A stretch of DNA of 64,000 nt from Bryobacteraceae bacterium (GTDB lineage: Bacteria; Acidobacteriota; Terriglobia; Bryobacterales; Bryobacteraceae): assembly GCA_026002855.1 (NCBI GenBank), contig BPGD01000001.1, positions 1,143,972-1,207,971 of the forward strand, given 5' to 3'. The notes under the pieces are model-generated. The model saw only the letters and a list, made by a program, of their open reading frames with translations, searched no databases and was not told where the DNA came from. Made by a program: the position numbers and the translations under genes. Within the stretch, counting starts at the first letter, position 1; every line of letters begins with the position of its first letter. Below, one piece after another: positions 23,963 through 32,815 of this stretch.

Positions 23963-24742
23963 ATGGATCGAGCGCCAGAGACGAACCACCCCGTGGAGCG
24001 CGGCCGCGAAGGCCGCGTCGTCTGGATACGCCTGAATTGGCCAGAACAGAAAAACCTCCTGACCCCCGCCACGGTCCGCGCCCTGCTGGACGCACTGACG
24101 GAGGCCGCTTCCAGCCGCGAGACCGGCGCTGTCCTCCTGCTCCAGAAAGGAGACGTCTTCTGCGGGGGGATCGATTATTCTTCGCTCGCTGATCCCGCCG
24201 CGCGCGACGGATTTTCGGCTGATCTTTCCCGTCTTTTCACCATCCTTTCCGGTTATGCCTTGCCGGTTGTGGCGGCAGTGCACGGCGCCTGTGCGGGCGG
24301 CGGCGTCGGCCTGGTGGCGGCATGTCATCTCGCTCTGGCGGCAACGGGAACGAAATTTGGCATCACCGACATCCACTTCGGCCTCTGGCCGTTTCCCTTT
24401 TATGCCGCGCTCACCGCTGCCGTTGGTCCGCGCCGCGCCCGCGAGCTGTCCCTCACCGGGAGGGCCTTTTCAGCGGCCGACGCCCAGGCCTATGGGCTGG
24501 TGCACGAAGTTGTTCCGGCATTCGAACTCGAGGACAGGGCTTTTCAGGTCGCTGGCATACTGGCGGGCCTCAGCGCGGAGGCGGTGTCCGCAGGTCTCCA
24601 GTTTGCCAGGAGCGCCGCCCTGGCAGATGCGGCCGCTGCCTTCGAGAGCGCGCTGGAGACGACCGATTTCGCCGAAGGTCTGGCGGCCCATCGCCAGCGG
24701 CGGCGGCCCCGCTGGCCGTCTCTTGAACGGTCCCGGGAATAA
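23963..24742 (+). CDS. Enoyl-CoA hydratase/isomerase family protein
   Basis: A 259-residue crotonase-fold protein. The oxyanion-hole segment HGACAGGGVGLVAACHLALA is near residue 108 and DVFCGGIDYSSL near 64. The first catalytic Glu of the classical hydratase (PEI..G) corresponds to Asp in TDIHFGLWP, and a Glu is kept at the second site (ARELSLTG). The reaction may therefore not be simple enoyl-CoA hydration. AGGTAGG precedes the ATG. It stands alone between the divergent cold-shock gene and the convergent DUF4397 gene. Confidence 0.82.
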   Translation: MDRAPETNHPVERGREGRVVWIRLNWPEQKNLLTPATVRALLDALTEAASSRETGAVLLLQKGDVFCGGIDYSSLADPAARDGFSADLSRLFTILSGYALPVVAAVHGACAGGGVGLVAACHLALAATGTKFGITDIHFGLWPFPFYAALTAAVGPRRARELSLTGRAFSAADAQAYGLVHEVVPAFELEDRAFQVAGILAGLSAEAVSAGLQFARSAALADAAAAFESALETTDFAEGLAAHRQRRRPRWPSLERSRE

Positions 24743-24770
24743 AAAAAATGGCGCGGGACTATCCCGCGCC
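24741..24770 (-). terminator. Intrinsic terminator of the DUF4397 gene
   Basis: On the minus strand GGCGCGGGA (24770-24762) pairs with TCCCGCGCC (24758-24750) across a three-base loop. It is followed by A and then eight T (24748-24741). This is the clearest Rho-independent terminator in the window. Its T-run overlaps the stop codon of the enoyl-CoA hydratase-like gene on the other strand. Confidence 0.9.
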
Positions 24771-24795
24771 TCAGGGGGAAAATACCGGGCTGAAT

Positions 24796-25479
24796 TCAGT
24801 TCCGGTCCGGCAGCAGAATCAGGTCGAAGGGAGCGCCGCCGCCCTTGTTGTCCACCGCGATGATCGTGCGAATCATGCCACCCCAGGTCACCAGACGGTG
24901 GCTGTCGATGGCGATGGTGCGCGTTCCGGCCACGGCCACGCGCGCCTGATACATGCCGATGGGCAGCGAAAGATAGCCGGAGGCCGCCTTGAACGGCACG
25001 TTTGTCAGCACCGGCTGCTTGCCGCTGAGGGTCTCAAATGGCGTCGTCACATAGATGTCCACCGCCGGAGCGCCAGGAGCGGTGTGGGCGATACGCACCT
25101 TGATCCGTCCGTCCGCAGGCGCCGAATTGTCGTCTTCCAGCAGCATTACGTCGAAGCCGGGGCTGCTGCCACCGGCATAACCGACCGCGATGGCGGTATA
25201 GTCCTTGCCAGCCTGGACCGGGACTGAAAGCTGCTTCACCACTGTGTTGGTGCCGGAGACTTTGATTTCCACGGTGTAAGTGCCCGCGGGCAGGCTGAGA
25301 TATTCCGAATATTCACGGAATGGCATGTTCTCCAGAACCATGCCTCCGTTGACATAGATGTCTACCGCCGGGGCGTCCGGCGACGCGTGGACGATGCGTA
25401 CGCGCGCGTTGCTACCCTGCGCGAGAACGGTTCCCGCGGCCAGAGACAGGACCGCTAAGGCAAACAAAATCCGTTTCAT
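24796..25479 (-). CDS. Secreted DUF4397 protein
   Basis: A 227-residue exported protein with signal peptide MKRILFALAVLSLAAGTVLAQ. Two DUF4397 repeats follow: RVRIVHASPDAPAVDIYVNG near 26-45 and KVRIAHTAPGAPAVDIYVTT near 126-145, each with a YLSLPAGTY / YLSLPIGMY strand. Such repeats form Ig-like beta domains of cell-surface proteins. AAGGAG precedes the ATG and a strong terminator follows, so it is monocistronic and possibly well expressed. Function beyond surface or adhesive protein is unknown. Confidence 0.88.
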   Translation of the reverse strand: MKRILFALAVLSLAAGTVLAQGSNARVRIVHASPDAPAVDIYVNGGMVLENMPFREYSEYLSLPAGTYTVEIKVSGTNTVVKQLSVPVQAGKDYTAIAVGYAGGSSPGFDVMLLEDDNSAPADGRIKVRIAHTAPGAPAVDIYVTTPFETLSGKQPVLTNVPFKAASGYLSLPIGMYQARVAVAGTRTIAIDSHRLVTWGGMIRTIIAVDNKGGGAPFDLILLPDRN

Positions 25480-25598
25480 TTTCGCTCCTTGTTCGGGAAA
25501 TTCCGGTTGCAGATCCGTAAAAGGATCCGCGTTCGCCTCTATAGGTGCTCCTCCCCGGCGGCGGGGTGCAAAAAATCCGCAGTGGCAAAACGGGCGAT

Positions 25599-27488
25599 TC
25601 AGAAGATGCGCCAGCTCAGCCCCACGCGCCAGAGCCTGGGGCTGGCCAACAGCGGCGTGGGGCTGTAGCCGGCGATGACGCGGCGGTTGAAGGCATTTTC
25701 GAGCGCCGCATGAATTTCCGCGCTGTCGCCGAGCCGGCGCCTGACTGTGCCCTGCCAGACGGCGAAACCCGGCAGCAGGAACAGGTTGCGGTCGTCTTCA
25801 AACTGTGCGCCCGAGGCCCGCAGCCCGGCGGTAACCGACGTGCCGCGCCGCTGCCAGCCGGCCAGAAATGTTCCCTGTTGGTGCGGTGTCTGCGGGATCC
25901 GTTCCCCGGTGGAAAAACGGGCGTCCGCCATCAGCCAGGCCGCTTCCGCAAAGACCGGCCCCTGGCGCCAGCCGGCCGAGGCTTCGGCTCCACGAACCGT
26001 GGCCGCGCCAGCATTGTCCCGCTGCCGGGTGATGAGCTGCGGCGTCACGCTGCGGGTAACGTTCGTGATGAGATCGCCGAGCCGGTTGTGAAACGCGGTG
26101 ACGCTGAGCCGCCACCGCCCGCTTGTGATGTCCCAACCGGTCTCGACGCCGCGCAGCGACTCGGGTCTGAGTGCCGGATTGGCCATTGTCACCGCGTTGC
26201 CGACGCGGAACTCCCGATACAGCTCGTTCAGCGTCGGCGCGCGCAGCGCCCGGTAGGCAACGAGGCGTGCGCGCCACCGTCGCGCGCCCGCCGTGAGCCC
26301 CGCGCTGGGCATCCAGAAGGCAGGTGCGGCGCCGGGATCCTGGCGGCGGAGTCCGGCCGTCCACCGCAAGGGGCCGGTATTGAGGGAGAACTGTGTGAAC
26401 AGGCCGTACTGCGTCTGCGAGCCGCCCCCGGAGCGGAATCCGCCGGGGTACAGCGTCTCGCGCGATTCGCCCCAGGCGTGCACCGCGTCTGCGCCCGCCA
26501 GCACGCCGAAACGGGAAGCGCTCCGTTGCCAGAGCAGCGCTCCGCCGGTCGAGTCCGCGGGCACGCTCTGCCGCGACGTGAGCCGTTCCGTAAGCCGCCC
26601 GGCGCCGACCGAGCTGAACGTGGAGCGGTACTCCTCCCGCGCATGCCAGAGGAGCCCGTTCCAAGCCGACGAGCCCGCCTGCTGCCAGTAGTTCAGGGCA
26701 ACAGCCCCCATGGAGGTGGAATTCCGCGTGAGCAGCGTCCCATTGTGACGCTCTTCGGCCAGCGCGTCCGTGCGGAGGAAAAGGCGGCGTGATCCCCGGT
26801 TGTACGCAACACGCAACGCCGGCGCGAGAAACCGGACATTGGCCGGGGAGTCCACCGCGCCGCGCGCCTCGGCGGGCACGATGAAGAACCCGTCCGTGCG
26901 GAAGCCGCGCAGGCTGGCGCCGGCGCTCCATCCCTTTCGCAGGGCCGTCTCCACGCCGGTGGAGATCTGATGCGAGCCGAAGTTGCCGCCTTCATAGCCG
27001 ATCCATGCGGCGCGCGCCGGTTCGCGGCTGAACAGTGCGATCGTGCCGCCCATGGAACGGTCGCCGAAGACGCTGGTCGGCGCGCCGCGCGTCACCTCGA
27101 TCCGTTCGATGAGCGCGGGATCCAGCCGCGTCCACCAGACCCAGCCGCCGAACGGGCTGTTGACGGGAACGCCGTCCCACACGACCAGCGTGCGGCTCGC
27201 GCCGGTGGAACCGAGCCCCCGCAGGCTCACGCCCTGCGTGGTGGGGTTGGCCGTGAGCGAGGAGGTGCGGCGGAACAGGGTGAAACCGGGAACCATGCGG
27301 AGCCGGTCATCGAGATTGACGCCCGGCAGTGATTCGAGCCGCCGCGCATCGAGCAGCGTCGTGTGTGCGGCAGCTTCCGCGGCCACGGCGGCCGTCACGG
27401 TGATGGTGGTGCAAACAGGTTCAGGCGCGGGCAGCGGGGGTGACTGCCCAGTGGCCAGGATCGACGAAACGAGCATCCACCCAGCCAT
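25599..27488 (-). CDS. TonB-dependent receptor (vitamin B12/siderophore-receptor class)
   Basis: A 629-residue outer-membrane receptor. N-terminal signal (MAGWMLVSSILATGQS), then a plug (about 45-165: VNLDDRLRMVPGFTLFRR, RGLGSTGASRTLVVWDGVPVN, IERIEVTRGAPTSVFGDRSM) and a barrel ending LRVGLSWRIF-like (WRVGLSWRIF). It lacks the carboxypeptidase-regulatory domain of the riboswitch-linked receptor. No riboswitch or Fur-like site is evident, so the ligand is unknown. Start options are ATG 27488 and ATG 27479; AGGAG is one and ten bases upstream respectively. Either way the gene begins inside the end of the DUF58 gene (overlap 59-68 bases), indicating translational coupling. Confidence 0.85.
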   Translation of the reverse strand: MAGWMLVSSILATGQSPPLPAPEPVCTTITVTAAVAAEAAAHTTLLDARRLESLPGVNLDDRLRMVPGFTLFRRTSSLTANPTTQGVSLRGLGSTGASRTLVVWDGVPVNSPFGGWVWWTRLDPALIERIEVTRGAPTSVFGDRSMGGTIALFSREPARAAWIGYEGGNFGSHQISTGVETALRKGWSAGASLRGFRTDGFFIVPAEARGAVDSPANVRFLAPALRVAYNRGSRRLFLRTDALAEERHNGTLLTRNSTSMGAVALNYWQQAGSSAWNGLLWHAREEYRSTFSSVGAGRLTERLTSRQSVPADSTGGALLWQRSASRFGVLAGADAVHAWGESRETLYPGGFRSGGGSQTQYGLFTQFSLNTGPLRWTAGLRRQDPGAAPAFWMPSAGLTAGARRWRARLVAYRALRAPTLNELYREFRVGNAVTMANPALRPESLRGVETGWDITSGRWRLSVTAFHNRLGDLITNVTRSVTPQLITRQRDNAGAATVRGAEASAGWRQGPVFAEAAWLMADARFSTGERIPQTPHQQGTFLAGWQRRGTSVTAGLRASGAQFEDDRNLFLLPGFAVWQGTVRRRLGDSAEIHAALENAFNRRVIAGYSPTPLLASPRLWRVGLSWRIF

Positions 27489-28518
27489 GCTCCTGGAAGC
27501 GGGCGGGCGAAGCGGAGAACACCACCATGACAGCCGGTTCATCGAGGGGACGCAAAGGAGTGGCGCGGCGGCGGGGCTCGACCAGCGCCAGATATTTCAG
27601 GATAGCGTAGACGTCATTCTCCAGCGGCACCAGCGTCTCCCATTCCTGCGAGCGGAAACGGATGCGGGCGCCGCGTCCGGCGAAGCGCCAGGCCAGATAG
27701 GCGCAGCATTCCAGCGCCCGTTCAAACCACTCCTCCAGGCCAGGCGGCGTCTCCAGGTCCAGCACCAGCGTCACCAGGTGCTCCTGCTCGCGGACGAACT
27801 CGCGTACCTGAAGCTCGCCCGTCTTGGCCGTGGCGCGCCAGTCCACGTGACGCGCGCTTTCGAAGGGAATGTAGGGGCGGATGCGGTAGAAGTCGCTGCC
27901 GAGGCCGCGGAACAGCGCCTCGGCGTCGCCGCTGACCTCCGCCAGCAGCAGGTCGAAGCCCGGCTGCGGCTCGATGGAGGGATAGACCAGCAGATCCTGG
28001 CGCATGGTGACGCGGGCGCGCCGCTCGGCAAAACCGAACGGGAACGTGGTGGAGAAGACGAAGCTGTCTTCGGCGTGGAGACCGCGCCGCGGGAACCGCG
28101 CCTCGACGGTGGTCTCCACGGCGCCGCTTCCGGGAATCACCGGGAAATACAGATCCGCGGGAAAGACCTGCGGGTCCGCGCCCGAAAGGCGGATGGAAAA
28201 CGAAGGGACGCGCTTCTTGACGTTGCGAAGCACCAGGCGCGCCGGCGCCGGCTGGCGGGCGCTGACGTGTTCTGGCAGCCGCACCTCCAGCTCGAGCCCG
28301 GCGATGCTGAGACGACTGAGGAAGCTGCTGATGACGAGAACCGACATCATCGCCGCCAGCAGCAGGAACAGCAGGTTGTTTCCGCTGGCAAAGCCCGCTC
28401 CGCCTACCAGCAGGGCCGCGACCAGAAACAGGACGCCGCGCGGGGTGATGCGCTCGCGCATGCGGTGCTCCAGCCACCGCCGCGCTCCTGAGGCCGTTTC
28501 GCGCCACCAGTCCAGCAT
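27421..28518 (-). CDS. DUF58 domain membrane protein
   Basis: A 365-residue protein. Two membrane helices lie at about 27-68 (GVLFLVAALLVGGAGFASG and LLFLLLAAMMSVLVISSFL). The DUF58 core near 215-245, RIRPYIPFESARHVDWRATAK followed by REFVREQE, is the family hallmark and precedes a VWA-like fold. DUF58 proteins usually accompany MoxR ATPases and VWA proteins; neither is adjacent here. Its 3' end overlaps the TonB receptor gene. The role is not established. Confidence 0.85.
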   Translation of the reverse strand: MLDWWRETASGARRWLEHRMRERITPRGVLFLVAALLVGGAGFASGNNLLFLLLAAMMSVLVISSFLSRLSIAGLELEVRLPEHVSARQPAPARLVLRNVKKRVPSFSIRLSGADPQVFPADLYFPVIPGSGAVETTVEARFPRRGLHAEDSFVFSTTFPFGFAERRARVTMRQDLLVYPSIEPQPGFDLLLAEVSGDAEALFRGLGSDFYRIRPYIPFESARHVDWRATAKTGELQVREFVREQEHLVTLVLDLETPPGLEEWFERALECCAYLAWRFAGRGARIRFRSQEWETLVPLENDVYAILKYLALVEPRRRATPLRPLDEPAVMVVFSASPARFQEHGWVDARFVDPGHWAVTPAARA

Positions 28519-28558
28519 GCGGCTGGTCCCATTCTGTCATAATGGCCGCTTGCCTCCG

Positions 28559-29905
28559 ATGTCCGCGCAAGCCACGGGCGAAGTCCGCCTCCTGCGTTCA
28601 CTCAGCCTCTTTCAGCTCATCGTGATGGGCGTCATCATGGTGCAGCCCACCGCGCCCATGCCGCCTTTCGGAGCCATCAGCGCGGGCGCCAACGGCCATG
28701 TAGTGACCACGGTGCTCATTGCGATGGTGGCGATGATGCTCACCGCGCTCAGCTACGGCCGCATGGCGCGCGCCTACCCGGCGGCGGGCAGCGCCTACAC
28801 CTACGTCGCGCGCGAACTCCACCCCGCGCTTGGCTACTTCACCGGCTGGAGCATGCTGCTCGACTACATGGTGAACCCGCTCATCTGCGTCATCTGGTGC
28901 GCCAAGGCGATGATCGGGCTGTTCCCGGGCACTCCCTACTGGATGTGGGCATGCGCCTACGCGGTGCTGTTCACAGGGCTGAACCTGCGCCGCATCACCG
29001 CGACGGCGCGGACCAACGAGGTCCTGACGGCCGTCATGGGCGTGGTGATCCTCTGGACGCTCGGGGCCTGCGTCCGCTACCTCATGAACCTGCCGGCGCT
29101 GGACGCGCAGCGCTTCCTGACGCCGTTTTATGATCCTGAGCGATTCTCCTGGCGGGCGCTGTCGAACGGCGCCTCCATCGCGGTGCTCACCTACATCGGC
29201 TATGACGGCATCGCGACCCTCTCGGAAGAGGTGAAGGATCCGCGCCGGAACGTGCTGCGCGCGATGGTGGCCACCTGCTTCGTCATCGGCGCACTCAGTG
29301 CCGTGGAGGTTTACGCGGCGCAACTCGTGTGGCCCGCCGCCGAGCCCTACCCGGACCCGGACACAGCGTATCTGGCGGTGGCGCGGCGGGCCGGCGGTGA
29401 AATTCTCTTTCAGACGCTCTCCTGGACGCTGATCGTGGCCACGGTCGGTTCGGCCTCCGGCGCGCTGCTGGCCGGGGCCCGGCTTCTCTATGGAATGGGG
29501 CGGGACAATGCGATCCCCAAGTCCTTCTTCGGATACTTGCACCCCAAGACGCGCGTCCCCAGCCGGAATGTCCTGCTGATGGGCGCGCTGGCGCTGGCCG
29601 GAGCGTTCGCCATCTCCTACCAGACCGGCGCGGAGCTGCTGAACTTCGGCGCATTGATCGGCTTCATGGGCGTGAATCTCTCCAGCCTGGTTCACTACTA
29701 CATCCGCGAACGCGACCGGCATTGGTCCCACCTGGCAGCGCCGGCAGCGGGTTTTCTCATTTGCCTGTATCTTTGGCTGAGCCTGAGCTGGATCGCGAAA
29801 ATCGCCGGGTTTGCCTGGCTCGCCTTCGGCGTTGCCTACGGCGCCTGGAAGACGGGCGGCTTCCGGCGCGACATCATCCGCTTTGAGATTCCCGCCGACG
29901 AGTAG
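28559..29905 (+). CDS. APC superfamily amino acid permease
   Basis: A 448-residue inner-membrane transporter with about 12 helices. The N terminus LSLFQLIVMGVIMVQPTAPM, the SAYTYVARELHPALGYFTGW segment in helix 3 and YDGIATLSEEVKDPRRNV near 215 are typical of APC-family amino acid/polyamine carriers. The substrate cannot be predicted. It is divergent from the DUF58 gene with a 40-base gap; no ribosome-binding site is strong before the ATG at 28559. Confidence 0.88.
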   Translation: MSAQATGEVRLLRSLSLFQLIVMGVIMVQPTAPMPPFGAISAGANGHVVTTVLIAMVAMMLTALSYGRMARAYPAAGSAYTYVARELHPALGYFTGWSMLLDYMVNPLICVIWCAKAMIGLFPGTPYWMWACAYAVLFTGLNLRRITATARTNEVLTAVMGVVILWTLGACVRYLMNLPALDAQRFLTPFYDPERFSWRALSNGASIAVLTYIGYDGIATLSEEVKDPRRNVLRAMVATCFVIGALSAVEVYAAQLVWPAAEPYPDPDTAYLAVARRAGGEILFQTLSWTLIVATVGSASGALLAGARLLYGMGRDNAIPKSFFGYLHPKTRVPSRNVLLMGALALAGAFAISYQTGAELLNFGALIGFMGVNLSSLVHYYIRERDRHWSHLAAPAAGFLICLYLWLSLSWIAKIAGFAWLAFGVAYGAWKTGGFRRDIIRFEIPADE

Positions 29906-29945
29906 GCGCCGGACGCATCTATGCTGGAGGAAGGTGACACTGTCC

Positions 29946-30326
29946 ATGTTGTACGAGAAAACATCCCAGAAATCGATGGCCGAAATCGAACTTGCGCTGC
30001 GCGACGCGGCCGCGCGTCACAGGTTCGGTGTGATCCACGTGCATGATCTTCAGAAGACGATGAAGGAAAAGGGGGTGGATTTCGACCGCGAGTGCATGAT
30101 CTTCGAGGTCTGCAATCCGCAGCAGGCCCGGCGCGCACTGGAGGCCAATCCGGCCATTTCGACGGTTTTGCCATGCCGTATTTCCGTTTACCAGCGGGGC
30201 GAGGATCGGGTCATCGCCACGTTCCTGCCGACGGCGATGATGCAGTTGTTTGAAAGCGCGGGGCTCGAACCGGTGGCGCGGGAAGTGGAGACGGTGGTCA
30301 AGGCGATGATCGACGAAGCGGCCTGA
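29946..30326 (+). CDS. DUF302 domain protein
   Basis: A 126-residue cytosolic protein of the DUF302 family: KSMAEIELALRDAAARHRFGVIHVHDL, IFEVCNPQQARRALEANP, LPCRISVYQRGEDRVIATFLP. DUF302 proteins are small alpha-beta dimers with unclear function, and the Cys residues in EVCNP and LPCRI are the ones conserved in this family. ATG 29946 is chosen; GGAGG at 29926-29930 also fits a GTG at 29934, adding four residues. It follows the permease by 40 bases and may be cotranscribed. Confidence 0.85.
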   Translation: MLYEKTSQKSMAEIELALRDAAARHRFGVIHVHDLQKTMKEKGVDFDRECMIFEVCNPQQARRALEANPAISTVLPCRISVYQRGEDRVIATFLPTAMMQLFESAGLEPVAREVETVVKAMIDEAA

Positions 30327-30344
30327 GCCGCCTGGGCGGTGCGC

Positions 30345-31775
30345 TCAGCTGGCGCGCCACGAAATCAGCTTGATCTCGGTCATCTCCTCGATCGCGTAGC
30401 GCGGACCTTCGCGTCCCATTCCGCTCAGCTTCACGCCGCCATAAGGCATCTGGTCGACGCGCAGTTGCGGGACGTCATTGATCAGAAACCCGCCTACCTC
30501 AACGCGGCGGGCGGCGCGGAAGGCCTTCCCGATGTCGCGCGTAAAAATGGACGCCTGGAGTCCGTACGGGGAGGCGTTCACGGCCTCGATCGCCTCGTCA
30601 AGCGCGCGGAAGCGGTTGATGCCCGCTACTGGGCCGAAGGCCTCCTGGGCGAAGATGCGCGTCTCCGGCGGGACGTCGGCCAGCACGGTCGGCTGCACGG
30701 TGGGGCCGCGGCGGCCGCCGCCGGCCACCAGCCGCGCGCCCGCGCCGACGGCCTCGCCGATCCAGGACACGATGCGCTGCGCCTCGGCCTCGGTGATCAG
30801 CGAGGTGACGGCGGCGTTCTCGTCGAGCGGATGGCCGATGGGCAGCTCCCGGGCGGCGGCCGAGAAGCGTTCTACAAAATCGCGGTGAATTGTTTCTTCG
30901 GCGAAGATGCGCTGCACGGAAATGCAGACCTGCCCGGAATGGGCGTAGGCGCCGGGCACGCAGCGCGAGACGGCGTCCTCGAGGTCCGCATCGGCGCAGA
31001 CGATCACGGCGGAGTTGTTGCCGAGCTCGAGCGTCACGCGCTTCATGCCGGCGCGGGCTCGGATCCGCAGGCCGACGTCGGCGCTGCCGGTGAAGGTGAC
31101 CATGCGGACGTCCGGGTGCTCCACCAGAAAGTCGCCGATGGCGCCGCCCGGCCCGGTGACCACGTTGAGGGCGCCGGCCGGCAGCCCGGCCTCCAGCATC
31201 AGCCGCGCCAGCAGAATGGCGGTGACCGGCGTGGCCGAGGCCGGCTTGTGGACCACCGTGTTGCCGGCCGCAAGCGCCGGCCCGATCTTGTGCATCGAGA
31301 GGTTCAGCGGGAAATTGAACGGCGTGATGGCGGCGATGACGCCGAGCGGCTCGCGGATGAACATCGCCATGCGCCCGGCGCCGGCCGGCGAGGCGTCCAT
31401 CGGCACCTCCTCCCCCGCCAGGCGGTGCGCCTCCTCGGCCGAGAAAAAGAGCGTTGACAGCGCCCGCGCCACTTCCGTGCGCGCCTCCCTCAGCGGCTTG
31501 CCCCCTTCACTGGCGATGGTGCGGGCAAAGAGTTCGCGGCGTTCCTCAAGCAGCGCGTGGGCGCGCAGCAATATGGCGGCGCGTTCGCCGCGGCTCATCT
31601 CGCGCATCACCGGCGCGGCCTTTTTCGCCGCCTGCACTGCCATGCGGAGATGCTCTTCGCCGGCGGCATAGACGGTGGCGAACGGCTCGCCGTCATATGG
31701 GACGCAGACGGTCAAGGGGCGCTCCGAACGATGCTCGGCGCCGTCAATGATCATTGGATATTCGGGCAGCGGCAT
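30345..31775 (-). CDS. NAD(P)-dependent aldehyde dehydrogenase
   Basis: A 476-residue ALDH that oxidises an aldehyde to its acid. The cofactor region includes TPFNFPLN, KPASATP and FTGSADVG; Glu in LELGNNSAVI and Cys in HSGQVCISVQRIF are the catalytic pair, and EAFGPV closes the fold. The GQVCISVQR form resembles lactaldehyde and related short-chain dehydrogenases. GAGGAGG lies five bases before the ATG. It is the last gene of a minus-strand operon that includes an oligogalacturonate-lyase-like protein, so a sugar-acid-derived aldehyde is a reasonable but unproved substrate. Confidence 0.9.
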   Translation of the reverse strand: MPLPEYPMIIDGAEHRSERPLTVCVPYDGEPFATVYAAGEEHLRMAVQAAKKAAPVMREMSRGERAAILLRAHALLEERRELFARTIASEGGKPLREARTEVARALSTLFFSAEEAHRLAGEEVPMDASPAGAGRMAMFIREPLGVIAAITPFNFPLNLSMHKIGPALAAGNTVVHKPASATPVTAILLARLMLEAGLPAGALNVVTGPGGAIGDFLVEHPDVRMVTFTGSADVGLRIRARAGMKRVTLELGNNSAVIVCADADLEDAVSRCVPGAYAHSGQVCISVQRIFAEETIHRDFVERFSAAARELPIGHPLDENAAVTSLITEAEAQRIVSWIGEAVGAGARLVAGGGRRGPTVQPTVLADVPPETRIFAQEAFGPVAGINRFRALDEAIEAVNASPYGLQASIFTRDIGKAFRAARRVEVGGFLINDVPQLRVDQMPYGGVKLSGMGREGPRYAIEEMTEIKLISWRAS

Positions 31776-31798
31776 GGCAGCCTCCTCGAAGAAGCGCG

Positions 31799-32815
31799 TC
31801 AGCGCTTTCTCTGTCCCATCCTGCCAAAGGCGAATTCCTCCCGCAGCACGCGCCCGTCGGCGGAAATCAGAAACGTCGCGGTGAATGCATTTCCGCCGGG
31901 CGGGCCGAAGCGGAGATCGGAGATGGAGACGAGCGTCGCCCCGTCTGGCGCCGGCGCGGGCGTCACGCTCCAGCACTGCGCCTGGGAGAAATCGAGAAAC
32001 ACGCGGCCGGTTTCTGTTGCGGCCACGATGGGGCGGAAGCGTGCAATGTCCGGTTTGTAGTAAGTCGGCCCGGCATCGGGATCGAGCGGATCGCCCGGCC
32101 GGAGCAGATCGACGGAAACGATGCGCCAGAAGGAGCGCGTCTCGACGACGCCCCTCCACTGCCAGGGATTCGCCGGCGTGGGCGTGGCGAGCACGCGCCG
32201 CGGCGGCTCGCCCGAGTAGACGCGTGCGTTGAGGTGCGCGATGGCGCGGGCGTGCTCCAGCGAGCGGAATCCCACGATCAGTGCCAGCCCGGTCAGCCCC
32301 AGCCACGCCGTGCCACGCCCTGATGCGCCACGCGCGCCAATCTCGGAATCAACCAGCCGCGCCAGCATCGGCCCGAGCACGCACACCAGCAGCAGCGCCC
32401 AGACCCAGACGTCGACGATGAACAGCAGGTCGAGATGGTGCCAGCGGTTGCTGGCGGGAGTCCACAGCCGGATTCCGTAGACGTTCAGCAGATCGAGCAG
32501 CGGATGTGTCAAACCGGCGGCCACCGAGACCAGCCAGGCGCGCAGCCAGAGCCTGCGCCGCACCGGCCCTCGCCGCCGCGCGAGCAGCCACCACAGCGGC
32601 AGCGGCGCGGCCGCCACCAGTGGAAGCCACAGCAGCGAGTGCGTGAAGCCGCGGTGATGGTCCAGATAGCAGATCCAGCTCTTCGCCGCAGTGACGATGT
32701 CGATGTCGGCGAAGTTGGCCGCCGCCACGGCCAGCGCTGTTCCGTAAGGGACGTCGCGGCTGAGGCCTGTCCGCGCCAGCAGGACGCCGGTGAGCGAGTG
32801 GGTGAGATTATCCAT
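31799..32815 (-). CDS. Membrane-bound metal-dependent hydrolase, YdjM-like
   Basis: A 338-residue membrane protein. The N-terminal half is the YdjM/DUF457 domain: MDNLTHSLTGVLLARTG, ANFADIDIV, HHRGFTHSLLW and THPLLDLLN hold the conserved His and Asp ligands of a presumed metal site between four to five helices. The C-terminal third is a soluble, beta-rich segment. The homologous domain occurs in phospholipase-like and inner-membrane hydrolases; the reaction is unknown. Its ATG lies inside the end of the upstream lyase gene (8-base overlap). Confidence 0.82.
   Translation of the reverse strand: MDNLTHSLTGVLLARTGLSRDVPYGTALAVAAANFADIDIVTAAKSWICYLDHHRGFTHSLLWLPLVAAAPLPLWWLLARRRGPVRRRLWLRAWLVSVAAGLTHPLLDLLNVYGIRLWTPASNRWHHLDLLFIVDVWVWALLLVCVLGPMLARLVDSEIGARGASGRGTAWLGLTGLALIVGFRSLEHARAIAHLNARVYSGEPPRRVLATPTPANPWQWRGVVETRSFWRIVSVDLLRPGDPLDPDAGPTYYKPDIARFRPIVAATETGRVFLDFSQAQCWSVTPAPAPDGATLVSISDLRFGPPGGNAFTATFLISADGRVLREEFAFGRMGQRKR

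Noticed and set aside
24730-24770. The terminator hairpin as an end for the enoyl-CoA hydratase-like gene
   Set aside because: The A/T run is on the wrong side for the plus strand; it is a terminator only for the minus-strand DUF4397 gene.
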